From JBCCGG01 sp039029395 (GTDB lineage: Bacteria; Pseudomonadota; Alphaproteobacteria; Kiloniellales; JAKSDN01), in assembly GCA_039029395.1 (NCBI GenBank), contig JBCCGG010000007.1, positions 109,780-173,779 on the forward strand: DNA of 64,000 nucleotides, given 5' to 3'. The notes beneath the pieces are model-generated. The model ran no database searches. It saw only the letters and a program-made list of their open reading frames with translations, and was not told the origin of the DNA. Below are positions 33,247 through 41,200 of this stretch, piece by piece; the stretch's first letter is position 1; the number at the start of each line of letters is the position of its first letter. The translations under genes and the position numbers were made by a program.

Positions 33247-34746
33247 TCAAACTCCGATTGTCGCCTTAAAACCCGGCGGCCGCCGCACCTTGGTCGCCTG
33301 CTCGAAGGCGTAGGCGTAGGCGATCAGCTTCGGCTCGTCCCAAGGCCCGGCGAAGAGCGAGAGGCCGACCGGCAGGCCCATGACATAGCCCGCCGGCACG
33401 GTGATGTGGGGATAGCCCGCCATGGCCGGCGGCGTGGCGCAGCCGCCCAGAATCTTGTCGCCGATCAGGGGATCGTTGACCCAGGCCGGCGTGCCGTCGG
33501 TCGGTGCCAGGATCGCGTCCAACCGATGCTCGGCCATCGCCTTGTCGATGCCCTCTTCGCGCGCGGCCCGCCGGCAATCGGCGGCCGCTTTCAGATAGGC
33601 CGGTTCGTCGAGCCTGCCCTTTTCGAGCGCCCGCTCCAAAAGCTCCTGCTGGAAGAACGGCATGACCCGCTCGGCGTTGGCCTTGTTGAAGGCGATCAGC
33701 TCCTCCAGGTTTCGCACCTTGGCCCTGGGGTGGCTCGCCAGATAGGCATTCACCGCCGCCTTCATGCCGTAGAGGATCAGTTCCAGCTCGGCACCGCCGA
33801 AGAGGTGGGCTTGGCCGCAGGAGACCGGATCGACGATCACCGCGCCGAGGGATTCAAGGGTGCGAATCGCTGCCTCAATGACCCGGTCCGTGCCCTCGTG
33901 GAAGCCGAATAAATCCCGCGCCACGCCCAAGCGCGCGCCGCGCAAGGCCTCGACGTCGAGCAAGGAACAGTAATCCTCGGGTGCCTTGCCGGCGCTCGCC
34001 GCGGTCGCCGGGTCGCGTGGATCGACGCCCACCAGAGCGTTTAGGAGCGTGGCCAAATCGGTCACCGAGCGCGCCATGGGCCCGGCCGTGTCCTGGGGCT
34101 CGGCGACGCCGATCACGCCGATCCGGCTGATCAAACCGACCGTCGGCTTCAAGCCCACGATGCCATTGATCGAGGCCGGACGCACCACCGAGCCGTCGAC
34201 TTCGGCGCCGAGCGCCGCCGTGCAGAGGTTGGCGGCGACGGCCACAGCAGAGCCTGAGCTGGAGCCGCAAGGGTTGCGGTCGAGCACGTAAGGGTGACGT
34301 GTCTGGCCGCCACGACTGCTCCAGCCGCTGCAGGCCCGGCTCGAGCGGATGTAGCCCCATTCGCTCATGTTGGTCTTGGCAAGCAGCAACGCGCCGGCAT
34401 CGCGCAGGCGCGCGACGACCCAGGCATCGGCCGGCGCAAGGTTGCCTTCGAGCGCGAGAGACCCGGCCGAGGTCGACATCCGATCTCCGGTGTCGATCGA
34501 ATCCTTGACCATCACCGGCACGCCGTGCAGCGGCCCGCGCGCGCCCTTCTCAGCCCGCTCCCGGTCGAGCGCGGCGGCGATCTCGAGCCCATCGGGGTTG
34601 AGCTCGATAACCGCATTCAAGGTCGGTCCGGCCCGGTCGATCTCTGCAATGCGTGCAAGGTAGGCCTCGGCCAGGCCGGCCGCGGTGAGATCGCCTCGCT
34701 CGAAGCGCTCTTGCATCTCGGTGATGGAGTACTCTTCAGGCGCCAT
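33247..34746 (-). CDS. Amidase (amidase-signature family)
   Basis: 499-residue hydrolase of carboxamides. The Ser-cisSer-Lys triad is present: Lys in VPVMVKDSIDTG, the glycine/serine-rich GSSSGSAVAVAANL and the nucleophile region EVDGSVVRPASINGIVGLKPT. The residue before the conserved DGS is Val rather than the more common Thr. No signal peptide is evident, so it is probably cytoplasmic. A terminator separates it from the upstream binding-protein gene, so it has its own promoter. Substrate unknown. Confidence 0.92.
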   Translation of the reverse strand: MAPEEYSITEMQERFERGDLTAAGLAEAYLARIAEIDRAGPTLNAVIELNPDGLEIAAALDRERAEKGARGPLHGVPVMVKDSIDTGDRMSTSAGSLALEGNLAPADAWVVARLRDAGALLLAKTNMSEWGYIRSSRACSGWSSRGGQTRHPYVLDRNPCGSSSGSAVAVAANLCTAALGAEVDGSVVRPASINGIVGLKPTVGLISRIGVIGVAEPQDTAGPMARSVTDLATLLNALVGVDPRDPATAASAGKAPEDYCSLLDVEALRGARLGVARDLFGFHEGTDRVIEAAIRTLESLGAVIVDPVSCGQAHLFGGAELELILYGMKAAVNAYLASHPRAKVRNLEELIAFNKANAERVMPFFQQELLERALEKGRLDEPAYLKAAADCRRAAREEGIDKAMAEHRLDAILAPTDGTPAWVNDPLIGDKILGGCATPPAMAGYPHITVPAGYVMGLPVGLSLFAGPWDEPKLIAYAYAFEQATKVRRPPGFKATIGV

Positions 34747-34851
34747 GATGCTCGCCGACTCCGGTGTATGTCGTGCCTGAGCAACTCTATCCCACGCCCA
34801 TCACGGCGGCGAGCCTTCCTTAAGCATTCCCTCCCCGTGCGCGGCGGCCCT

Positions 34852-34885
34852 AAAAAAGGAGGCCCCGATCAACGAACGAGGCCTC
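34852..34885 (-). terminator. Intrinsic terminator after the peptide-binding protein gene
   Basis: On the minus strand GAGGCC (34885-34880) and GGCCTC (34864-34859) close a hairpin, followed by a six-T run at 34857-34852. It lies about 35 bp after the stop codon at 34921. Confidence 0.8.
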
Positions 34886-34920
34886 AACCGGGGTGTCGGA
34901 TGGCAGAGCGGCCAAAGCCG

Positions 34921-36516
34921 TTAGGCGAACCACCAGCGCTCCATGAAACGCTCGCCGTCCAGATCCCAGTTGCCCGACATAGCCGCGTCGTGCTGAACCT
35001 GGTTCGACACGGCAAATACATAGTTGGCGAACATCGGGATGACCGCGCCGCCATCGTCGCGCACCAGCTTCTGCATCTCGATGTACATGTCGCGGCGCTT
35101 GGCCTGGTCCAGCTCGGCGCGCGCCTCGACCAGAAGCGCGTTGAAACGTCCGTTGTTCCAGTAGGTGTCGTTCCAGTCCGCGCCGGCTTCGTAGGCCGTC
35201 GAGAACATCCAGTCCTCGGTCGGGCGGCCACTCCAATAGCAGGCGCACCACGGCTTCTTGAGCCACACGTTCGACCAGTAGCCGTCGTTCGGCTCGCGCA
35301 CCACGTTGATGTTGATCCCGGCCTTGGCCGCGCGCTCTTTGTAGAGCGCAGCGGCGTCCACCGCGCCGCCAAAGGCAGCGTCGGCTGCCGAGAGATCGAC
35401 CGTCAAGCCTTCGGCGCCGGCCTTCTTGAGGTGGAACTTCGCCTTGTCCGGATCGTAGGCGCGCTGCTCCAGCCCGTCGCCAAAGAACCTGTTGGCAGGT
35501 CCGATGGGGTGGTCGTTGCCGACCACGCCATGACCGCGCAGGATCTTTTGTACCATCTCCTCGCGATCGATCGCGTATTTGAGCGCGAGGCGCACGTCGT
35601 TGTTGTCGAACGGCGCGATGTCGGTGCGCATTGGAAAGGTGTAGTGCAACGTGCCCGTCACCTCCTCGACGCGAAGGTCCTTATTGCGCTTGAGCAGATG
35701 CACCGTCTTCAAATCGCAGCGGTCCATCACGTGGATTTCGCCGGTGGCGAGCGCATTGCTGCGCGCCGTGGTGTCCACGATGGACAGAAGCTCGACGGCA
35801 TCGAAATGCGCCCGCCCCTCTTTCCAGTAGTTCGGGTTCCGCTTGAGGGTGGCGCGCACGCCCGGCTCGAAGCTTTCGAGCAGATAGCCGCCGGTGCCAA
35901 TGCCAGAGCGCCAATCGATCGTGCCGTCGGAATTTGCGGGGACGATCGGCAGGTGGATATCGCTCATGATGAAAGCAAAATCGGCGTTGCCCTCGGACAG
36001 CTTGAAGGTGACGGTCTGGCCGCCGTCGGTCTTGATATCTTCAATGCCGGCAACAATCGGCTTGGCACCAGACTTGGTGTCCTCGCCCCGATGGTGGTTG
36101 ATCGAGGCGACCACGTCGTCTGCCGACACGCTCTTCCCGTTCTGGAACTCAACCCCCTTGCGCAGCTTGAAGGTCCACTGCTTGGCATCGTCCGAGGCCT
36201 CCCAGCTCTCCGCTAACTCCGGAACGAGTTGGCCGTTGGCGTCGATCTCGGTCAAAAAGTTATGAATTCCATTGGCGAGACCGACCGTGTAGTTGTTCTC
36301 GTAGGTCGCTGGGTCGAGCGAATCGGTCGTGGCGCCATGGGCGACACCGGCAACCAGCCGGCCACCCTTCTTCGGTTGGGCAGCCCAGGCCGCTCGGCCG
36401 ACCATGGACCCAGCGAGCGTCGCGGTGATCCCAAGCGCCGTGCTCCGCTCGAGGAACGCCCGGCGTGAAACTGGCTCCGCACCGCGGATAGCGTGTCGAC
36501 TTTCTTGATCAGACAT
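34921..36516 (-). CDS. Tat-exported ABC transporter substrate-binding protein (peptide/nickel family)
   Basis: 531-residue periplasmic binding protein (SBP family 5). The N-terminus has a twin-arginine signal, SRRAFLERSTALGITATLAG, ending near RAAWA. Family landmarks follow: LAESWEASDDAKQWTFKLRKGVEF, NGKSVSADDVVASINHH, and KAKFHLKKAGAEG. The ATG at 36516 has GGAGGAAAGG upstream. No permease or ATPase is adjacent, so it must borrow a distant transporter. It overlaps the upstream hydrolase gene by 8 bp, which suggests they handle the same compound. Confidence 0.9.
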   Translation of the reverse strand: MSDQESRHAIRGAEPVSRRAFLERSTALGITATLAGSMVGRAAWAAQPKKGGRLVAGVAHGATTDSLDPATYENNYTVGLANGIHNFLTEIDANGQLVPELAESWEASDDAKQWTFKLRKGVEFQNGKSVSADDVVASINHHRGEDTKSGAKPIVAGIEDIKTDGGQTVTFKLSEGNADFAFIMSDIHLPIVPANSDGTIDWRSGIGTGGYLLESFEPGVRATLKRNPNYWKEGRAHFDAVELLSIVDTTARSNALATGEIHVMDRCDLKTVHLLKRNKDLRVEEVTGTLHYTFPMRTDIAPFDNNDVRLALKYAIDREEMVQKILRGHGVVGNDHPIGPANRFFGDGLEQRAYDPDKAKFHLKKAGAEGLTVDLSAADAAFGGAVDAAALYKERAAKAGININVVREPNDGYWSNVWLKKPWCACYWSGRPTEDWMFSTAYEAGADWNDTYWNNGRFNALLVEARAELDQAKRRDMYIEMQKLVRDDGGAVIPMFANYVFAVSNQVQHDAAMSGNWDLDGERFMERWWFA

Positions 36517-37435
36517 ATGCCTTTCCTCCATCCAAAAGTTGCGGTCGGGACCGCTCGGCCGCGCCGCAATGTTCAGCGACGAGCCGTGCGATTAGCGATG
36601 TGGATTGGTCGGTGAACTCATGCCCCAACCCCGGAATCACCCTAAAATCGCAGTCCGGGATCACGCTCGACATCGCCTCGGCCCAGGCGACATCGATGCA
36701 GGCATCCTCGGAGCCATGGACCACCAGGGTCGGACAGTCGATACCGCGTAGAAGATCCTGGCGCGCGCCGGTCTGCTGAATCGCGAGCAGTTGGCGCAGA
36801 ACCCCGTTCGGGCAATAGCAGCGCCGATAGGCGCGCCTGATTCGCTCGGCGATGTCGTCTCGGTCGGCGCGTTGCCCTGCGCCATAGTAGGCGCGATAGC
36901 TTTGGCTGAGCTCGGCAACCGAATGTTCCAGATCGGCAAATGGCGTGAAGGCATCGACCAGGGCGCGCCGAACGCCGGCCGAGCAATCGATTCCCGCCTG
37001 ACCGGCGCTCGACATGAGAGATGTCAGACTGAGAGTGCGGTCACCGTGACGAGCAGCCAAGATTTGCGCAATCATGCCGCCCATCGAGTAGCCGACAAAA
37101 TGAGCCCGGACGACGCCGAGCCGATCCAAACTCCGAATCACGTCGTCGGCCATGTCGAACAGATTGTAGGTCGCTATCGGACCGGTGCCGTTCGTGAGGT
37201 CGGACCATCGGGTGGCGAAGCCCGAGTCGTTGCATGGCCCGCACTTGGTCGACGCCCCCGAATCTCGCAGATCGAAGACAAGCAGAAAGAAACCGCGGCT
37301 CAACCGCTCCAAAAGCGCGCTCGGCCAGTCGACCAGCTGCATGGCCGCCCCGTGCAGGAGCACGAGGCAGGGGTCAGACGGGCGACCAAAGGTCTCAAAG
37401 GCAAGATCTACGGGCGTGTGGATCGCGTTCTTCAT
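36509..37435 (-). CDS. Alpha/beta hydrolase
   Basis: 308 residues of the alpha/beta hydrolase fold. The oxyanion region is LVLLHGAAMQLVDW, the nucleophile elbow is VGYSMGGMIAQ, the acid is near VVHGSEDACID and the catalytic His is in IPGLGHEF. No signal peptide. Substrate unknown; an ester or lactone is typical of relatives. The ATG at 37435 overlaps the edge of a 19-bp AT-rich repeat and lacks a ribosome binding site, so a leaderless or alternative start is possible. First gene of an operon with the binding protein. Confidence 0.87.
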   Translation of the reverse strand: MKNAIHTPVDLAFETFGRPSDPCLVLLHGAAMQLVDWPSALLERLSRGFFLLVFDLRDSGASTKCGPCNDSGFATRWSDLTNGTGPIATYNLFDMADDVIRSLDRLGVVRAHFVGYSMGGMIAQILAARHGDRTLSLTSLMSSAGQAGIDCSAGVRRALVDAFTPFADLEHSVAELSQSYRAYYGAGQRADRDDIAERIRRAYRRCYCPNGVLRQLLAIQQTGARQDLLRGIDCPTLVVHGSEDACIDVAWAEAMSSVIPDCDFRVIPGLGHEFTDQSTSLIARLVAEHCGAAERSRPQLLDGGKAYV

Positions 37436-37492
37436 TTTTTATATGTATCATAAAAAAAACATTTGAATCAATAATTTTTTATATGTATCATA
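37434..37492. promoter_or_regulatory. Pair of AT-rich operator-like repeats 40 bp apart
   Basis: The 19-base sequence ATTTTTTATATGTATCATA occurs at 37434-37452 and again at 37474-37492. The second copy sits in the palindrome TTATATG-TAT-CATATAA. The exact 40-bp phase, close to four helical turns, and the position between a TetR-type regulator and the hydrolase operon make it a likely operator pair or the AT-rich core promoter of the operon. Confidence 0.6.
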
Positions 37493-37612
37493 TAAATTTA
37501 GGCTAACACATTGAGCTATGGCGTTTATTTCATCTTGATCGTAGTGAAATCTTGGGAAGTATCCCGGGCAGCGCTAGATAGGAGCCCGTCCTAGTGGGGT
37601 TCCGGCGCCGAA

Positions 37613-38194
37613 CTAGCGGCCCGGACCGAGCCGCCGCGCGACGGCACCGCGCAGCAGCGCGAGGGCAGCAGCCGGATCCTTGGGCGATGGGCTGGTCGCG
37701 CACTGCAGCCACAAACCGTCGATCATCGTACTCAACTCCAGGGCAAAGGTCTCAGCCTCCGAGTGGGGCATTAGGTCCTTAAGGCTGTGCCGGAGGTTGC
37801 TCAAGAGGCGCCTGTGCAGGCTCCTCTGAATGCGCGCATAGACCGGCTCGTGAGGCACCTCGACGCAAAGCGCGAGCCAAGCCTGAGCGGTTGGCCGGAT
37901 GAACAGGTCCGGGGCGACGTTGGCCCGCAACACGGCATCCAAGCGCTCGCGCGGCGTCTTGCTGTCTTTGAGATACTCTTGAGCCTTCAGGCGGAGCTGA
38001 CCATTGGCGTAGCGCTGGGTCTCCTCCAAAAGCCGTTTCTTGTTCTTGAAATAGTACTGGACGATACCCGGGGTCATGCCGACCTTCTCGCTGATCCGCG
38101 CGATCGTCGTCCCTCGAATGCCACGTTCCTTCAGCGTCTCGTAGGCCGCCTCGATCAGCTCGCGACGCCTGATGTCCTCGATTCGCGTTCTCAA
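37613..38194 (-). CDS. TetR-family transcriptional regulator (BetI-like)
   Basis: About 193 residues. The N-terminal helix-turn-helix reads RRRELIEAAYETLKERGIRGTTIARISEKVGMTPGIVQYYF, and the middle and C-terminal parts (AQAWLALCVEVPHEPVYARIQRSLHRRLLSNLRHSL; MIDGLWLQCA) follow the BetI pattern closely. BetI controls choline and betaine genes, but none are next to it, so the ligand is open. I chose the TTG at 38194, preceded by GGGGAGG; a GTG at 38227 is the alternative. It is upstream of and co-oriented with the hydrolase and binding-protein genes. Confidence 0.88.
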   Translation of the reverse strand: MRTRIEDIRRRELIEAAYETLKERGIRGTTIARISEKVGMTPGIVQYYFKNKKRLLEETQRYANGQLRLKAQEYLKDSKTPRERLDAVLRANVAPDLFIRPTAQAWLALCVEVPHEPVYARIQRSLHRRLLSNLRHSLKDLMPHSEAETFALELSTMIDGLWLQCATSPSPKDPAAALALLRGAVARRLGPGR

Positions 38195-38403
38195 GTGACC
38201 CTCGCCTCCCCTGCCCAATGACTGCACGATGAGCGATTGGAACGCGGATTTTATATGATCCGATAGATTTTTCTATAACGACATAGATACCTGCACAGCC
38301 TGCGTCGCGATGCCCGCCGTAGGTCCCTTTCGATGGACTGCGGACACACCAAAGGGACCGCCAAGCGGTGCTACAGAGGAACAACCCTGATGGGTTCTGC
38401 CGT

Positions 38404-39090
38404 TCAGGCCGCCTTGGAGAGCGCCACCTTAAGCTTGACCGCTTCCGCGCCGTCGGGCTCAACCGCCAGGTCGCTGCCGAGGCGCCGCGCGATCAGCTGG
38501 GTGAAATAGCCCTGCACGTTGCGCGGGGTCAGATCGTCGATCTCCACCGAACCGCTGATCGTCGCCTGAACTTCGCTGCGCAAGCCGGCATCGGTGCCCG
38601 CGGCGCGGGTCGCGACTTCGAGGCCCCGGGGGCCTTCGGCAACTGAGACCGCGACCGTACCGCCCCGGGGCAGGGCCTCGACCGATAGTGCGATCATGTT
38701 AAGCAGAAGCTTGCCCAGATCCTCGGGCGCGCTCTCGGGTAGCGGATCGGTCGGCCACTCGAGCTCGGACTTGGAGTGGGACAGAAATCCCTTGGCCAGC
38801 TCTCGCATGGGTCCCAGATCGCCGCCTTGGCGGCTGCCGGCCATGCCATAGGCCAGACGGAAGAACTGCAGCAAGGTCGAGGCGTGCTCGGCACTGTTTC
38901 CGGCCAGGCGCACCGCGTCCTGGGCCATCTCAAGCTCCGTGTCCTCCAATAGCTCCATGCCGTTGTTGACCGCGCCGATCGGGCCCACCAGGTCGTGACA
39001 AAGGCGAGAGGCCAAGAGCTCGGCCACTCTGAGATCGATTTGCAAGTCCATTTCGCTCATTTTCCGCTCGGGGTTCTGGGACGACTCCAT
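38404..39090 (-). CDS. chpT: Histidine phosphotransferase ChpT
   Basis: 228-residue cytoplasmic phosphotransfer protein passing phosphate from CckA to CtrA (and CpdR). The helix bearing the phospho-His is VAELLASRLCHDLVGPIGAV followed by NNGMELLED, the ChpT signature. The C-terminal part resembles a degenerate ATPase fold (NMIALSVEALPRGGTVAV). The ATG at 39090 has AGGAGAT upstream. Divergent from the DUF3553 gene. Confidence 0.93.
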   Translation of the reverse strand: MESSQNPERKMSEMDLQIDLRVAELLASRLCHDLVGPIGAVNNGMELLEDTELEMAQDAVRLAGNSAEHASTLLQFFRLAYGMAGSRQGGDLGPMRELAKGFLSHSKSELEWPTDPLPESAPEDLGKLLLNMIALSVEALPRGGTVAVSVAEGPRGLEVATRAAGTDAGLRSEVQATISGSVEIDDLTPRNVQGYFTQLIARRLGSDLAVEPDGAEAVKLKVALSKAA

Positions 39091-39216
39091 GGGATCTCCT
39101 TTAGCACAGTCCGGCACGGACTTGTCGCACAAACTGTCATCTTGGTCGTTCTGGGCTTTACCAGCCAAGGGATCTATCCTTATACACATACCCGGCGCCG
39201 TCTTAAGGGCATCCTA

Positions 39217-39396
39217 ATGTCACAGCATCTGGTACCTGGCATGCTGGTCCGACACCCCGACGAGCCCGACTGGGGCATCGGTCAGATTCAATCGGTCATT
39301 CACCATCGGGTGACTGTGAATTTCCAGCATGCGGGAAAGGTTGTCGTGAACGGCACGCGGATTTACCTTGAGGTTCTCGAAGAGCCGGACCGCTAA
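39217..39396 (+). CDS. DUF3553 domain protein
   Basis: 59-residue protein. LVPGMLVRHPDEPDWGIGQIQSV and RVTVNFQHAGKVVVNG follow the DUF3553 pattern, a small beta-rich fold of unknown function; similar domains are found near UvrD-type helicases. The ATG at 39217 is preceded by AAGGGC. Located 126 bp divergent from chpT. Confidence 0.8.
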   Translation: MSQHLVPGMLVRHPDEPDWGIGQIQSVIHHRVTVNFQHAGKVVVNGTRIYLEVLEEPDR

Positions 39397-39487
39397 GCAA
39401 ATCCAGACACTTATCCGGAAACATGACGCGCGATAGACAAGCATTCCGTAGGCCACGGGGCGCTTTGGACAGGAAGGCTGGCAAGAG

Positions 39488-41200
39488 ATGACGGTAATGA
39501 CGAAGGCGGGCGAGGCAGGCAGCAGAACGATCCATCCGGGCTCGGGCCGGCGCCAAGCGCCGCCGGTGCCCAAGGGCCGGGAGCCGGAGGCTGAAGCAGC
39601 CGCCCGGGTACAGGAGATCCTGGGCGATCGCTCCCGGGCGCGCGATCTCCTGATCGAGCACTTGCATCTGATCCAGGACGCTGAGGGCTGCCTCAGCGCG
39701 GCCCACCTCCAGGCCTTGGCCGGCGAGCACTGCATCTCCATGGCCGAGGTCTACGAGGTCGCCTCCTTCTATGCCCACTTCGATATCGTGCTGGACGGCG
39801 AGGAGAAGCCGGCGCCGGTGACGATCCGGGTTTGCGACTCCTTGAGCTGCGCCTTGGCTGGCGCCGAGGCCTTGCTGGCAAATCTGCCGGGCGCGGTCGG
39901 CGATGGCGTGCGGGTCGTGCGGGCACCCTGCATGGGGCGCTGCGACACCGCGCCGGTCGCCGAGGTCGGGCACCGCCATGTGGATCACGCGACCACGGCC
40001 TCCCTGAAAGAGGTTGTCGAGAGCGCCGACCACAAGCCCCAGATCCCGGACTACGAGGACCTGGCGGCCTATCGTACCGGTGGTGGCTACGTGGTGCTGG
40101 AGGAGTGCCTAGGGGGCAGCCGGACGGTCGAGGAGGTCATTCAGTCGCTCGAGCAGTCGGGCCTCAAAGGCAAGGGCGGCGCGGGCTTCCCAAGCGGTCT
40201 CAAGTGGAAGCTGGTGCGCCAGCAGCCGGGCCCGCGCTTGCTGGCGGTCAACGCCGACGAGGGCGAGCCGGGTACCTTTAAGGACCGTTACTATCTGGAG
40301 ACCGCGCCCCACCGCTTCCTTGAAGGCATGCTGATCGGCGCTTGGGTCGCGGAGGCCGAGGCCTGTTACATCTACCTGCGCGACGAGTACCCGGCGGCGC
40401 ACGAGATCTTGCTCAAGGAAATCGCCGCGATCGAGGCAGCCGGCCTGGTCCAGAACACCCGGATCGAGCTGCGCCGGGGCGCCGGCGCCTACATCTGCGG
40501 CGAAGAGTCGGCCATGCTCGAGTCGATCGAGGGCAAGCGCGGCCTGCCCCGACACAAGCCGCCCTACCCGACCGAGGTTGGCCTGTTCGACCGGCCGAGC
40601 CTGATCAACAATCTGGAGACCCTGTTCTGGGTGCGCGACATCATCGAGCGGGGCCCGGCCTGGTATGCCGACCAAGGCGTGCGCGGGCGCCAGGGCTTCC
40701 ACTCCTTTTCGGTCTCCGGCCGGGTCAAGAACCCGGGCGTCAAGGTGGCGCCGGCCGGGGTCACCCTGCAAGAGCTGGTCGACGACTACTGCGGCGGCAT
40801 GGCGGACGGCCACACCATGAAAGGCTATCTGCCGGGCGGCGCCTCGGGCGGCATCCTGCCGGCCCGTTTGGCCGATCTGCCGATCGATTTCGGCACCCTC
40901 CAAGAGCACGGCTGCTTCATCGGCTCGGCCGCGGTCGTCGTGCTGTCCGATCAGGACGACATCAAGGACGTGGCCTTGAACCTCATGCGCTTCTTCGAGG
41001 ACGAGAGCTGCGGCCAGTGCACGCCTTGCCGCAACGGCACCGAGAAGGCGGTCGCCATGATGGCCAATGGCAACTATGACGAACCGCTCATGAATGACCT
41101 TTGCCAGGTCATGATGGACGCTTCAATCTGCGGTCTGGGCCAAGCGGCGCCCAATCCGCTATTGTGCCTCTTCAAATACTTCCCGGAGGAGCTGGGATGA
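39488..41200 (+). CDS. fdsB: NAD-dependent formate dehydrogenase, fused gamma/beta subunit (FdsG-FdsB, NuoE-NuoF type)
   Basis: 570-residue diaphorase subunit moving electrons from the FdsA iron-sulfur chain to NAD+. Residues ~30-180 are a NuoE/FdsG thioredoxin-like [2Fe-2S] domain (RVCDSLSCALAG, then APCMGRCDTAP). From ~200 it is NuoF/FdsB: GLKGKGGAGFPSGLKWKLV and GEPGTFKDRYYL bind NADH and FMN, GAYICGEESAMLESIEG follows, and ESCGQCTPCRNGTEKAV binds a [4Fe-4S] cluster. In classical systems fdsG and fdsB are separate genes. The stop overlaps the fdsA start (ATGA). Confidence 0.93.
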   Translation: MTVMTKAGEAGSRTIHPGSGRRQAPPVPKGREPEAEAAARVQEILGDRSRARDLLIEHLHLIQDAEGCLSAAHLQALAGEHCISMAEVYEVASFYAHFDIVLDGEEKPAPVTIRVCDSLSCALAGAEALLANLPGAVGDGVRVVRAPCMGRCDTAPVAEVGHRHVDHATTASLKEVVESADHKPQIPDYEDLAAYRTGGGYVVLEECLGGSRTVEEVIQSLEQSGLKGKGGAGFPSGLKWKLVRQQPGPRLLAVNADEGEPGTFKDRYYLETAPHRFLEGMLIGAWVAEAEACYIYLRDEYPAAHEILLKEIAAIEAAGLVQNTRIELRRGAGAYICGEESAMLESIEGKRGLPRHKPPYPTEVGLFDRPSLINNLETLFWVRDIIERGPAWYADQGVRGRQGFHSFSVSGRVKNPGVKVAPAGVTLQELVDDYCGGMADGHTMKGYLPGGASGGILPARLADLPIDFGTLQEHGCFIGSAAVVVLSDQDDIKDVALNLMRFFEDESCGQCTPCRNGTEKAVAMMANGNYDEPLMNDLCQVMMDASICGLGQAAPNPLLCLFKYFPEELG

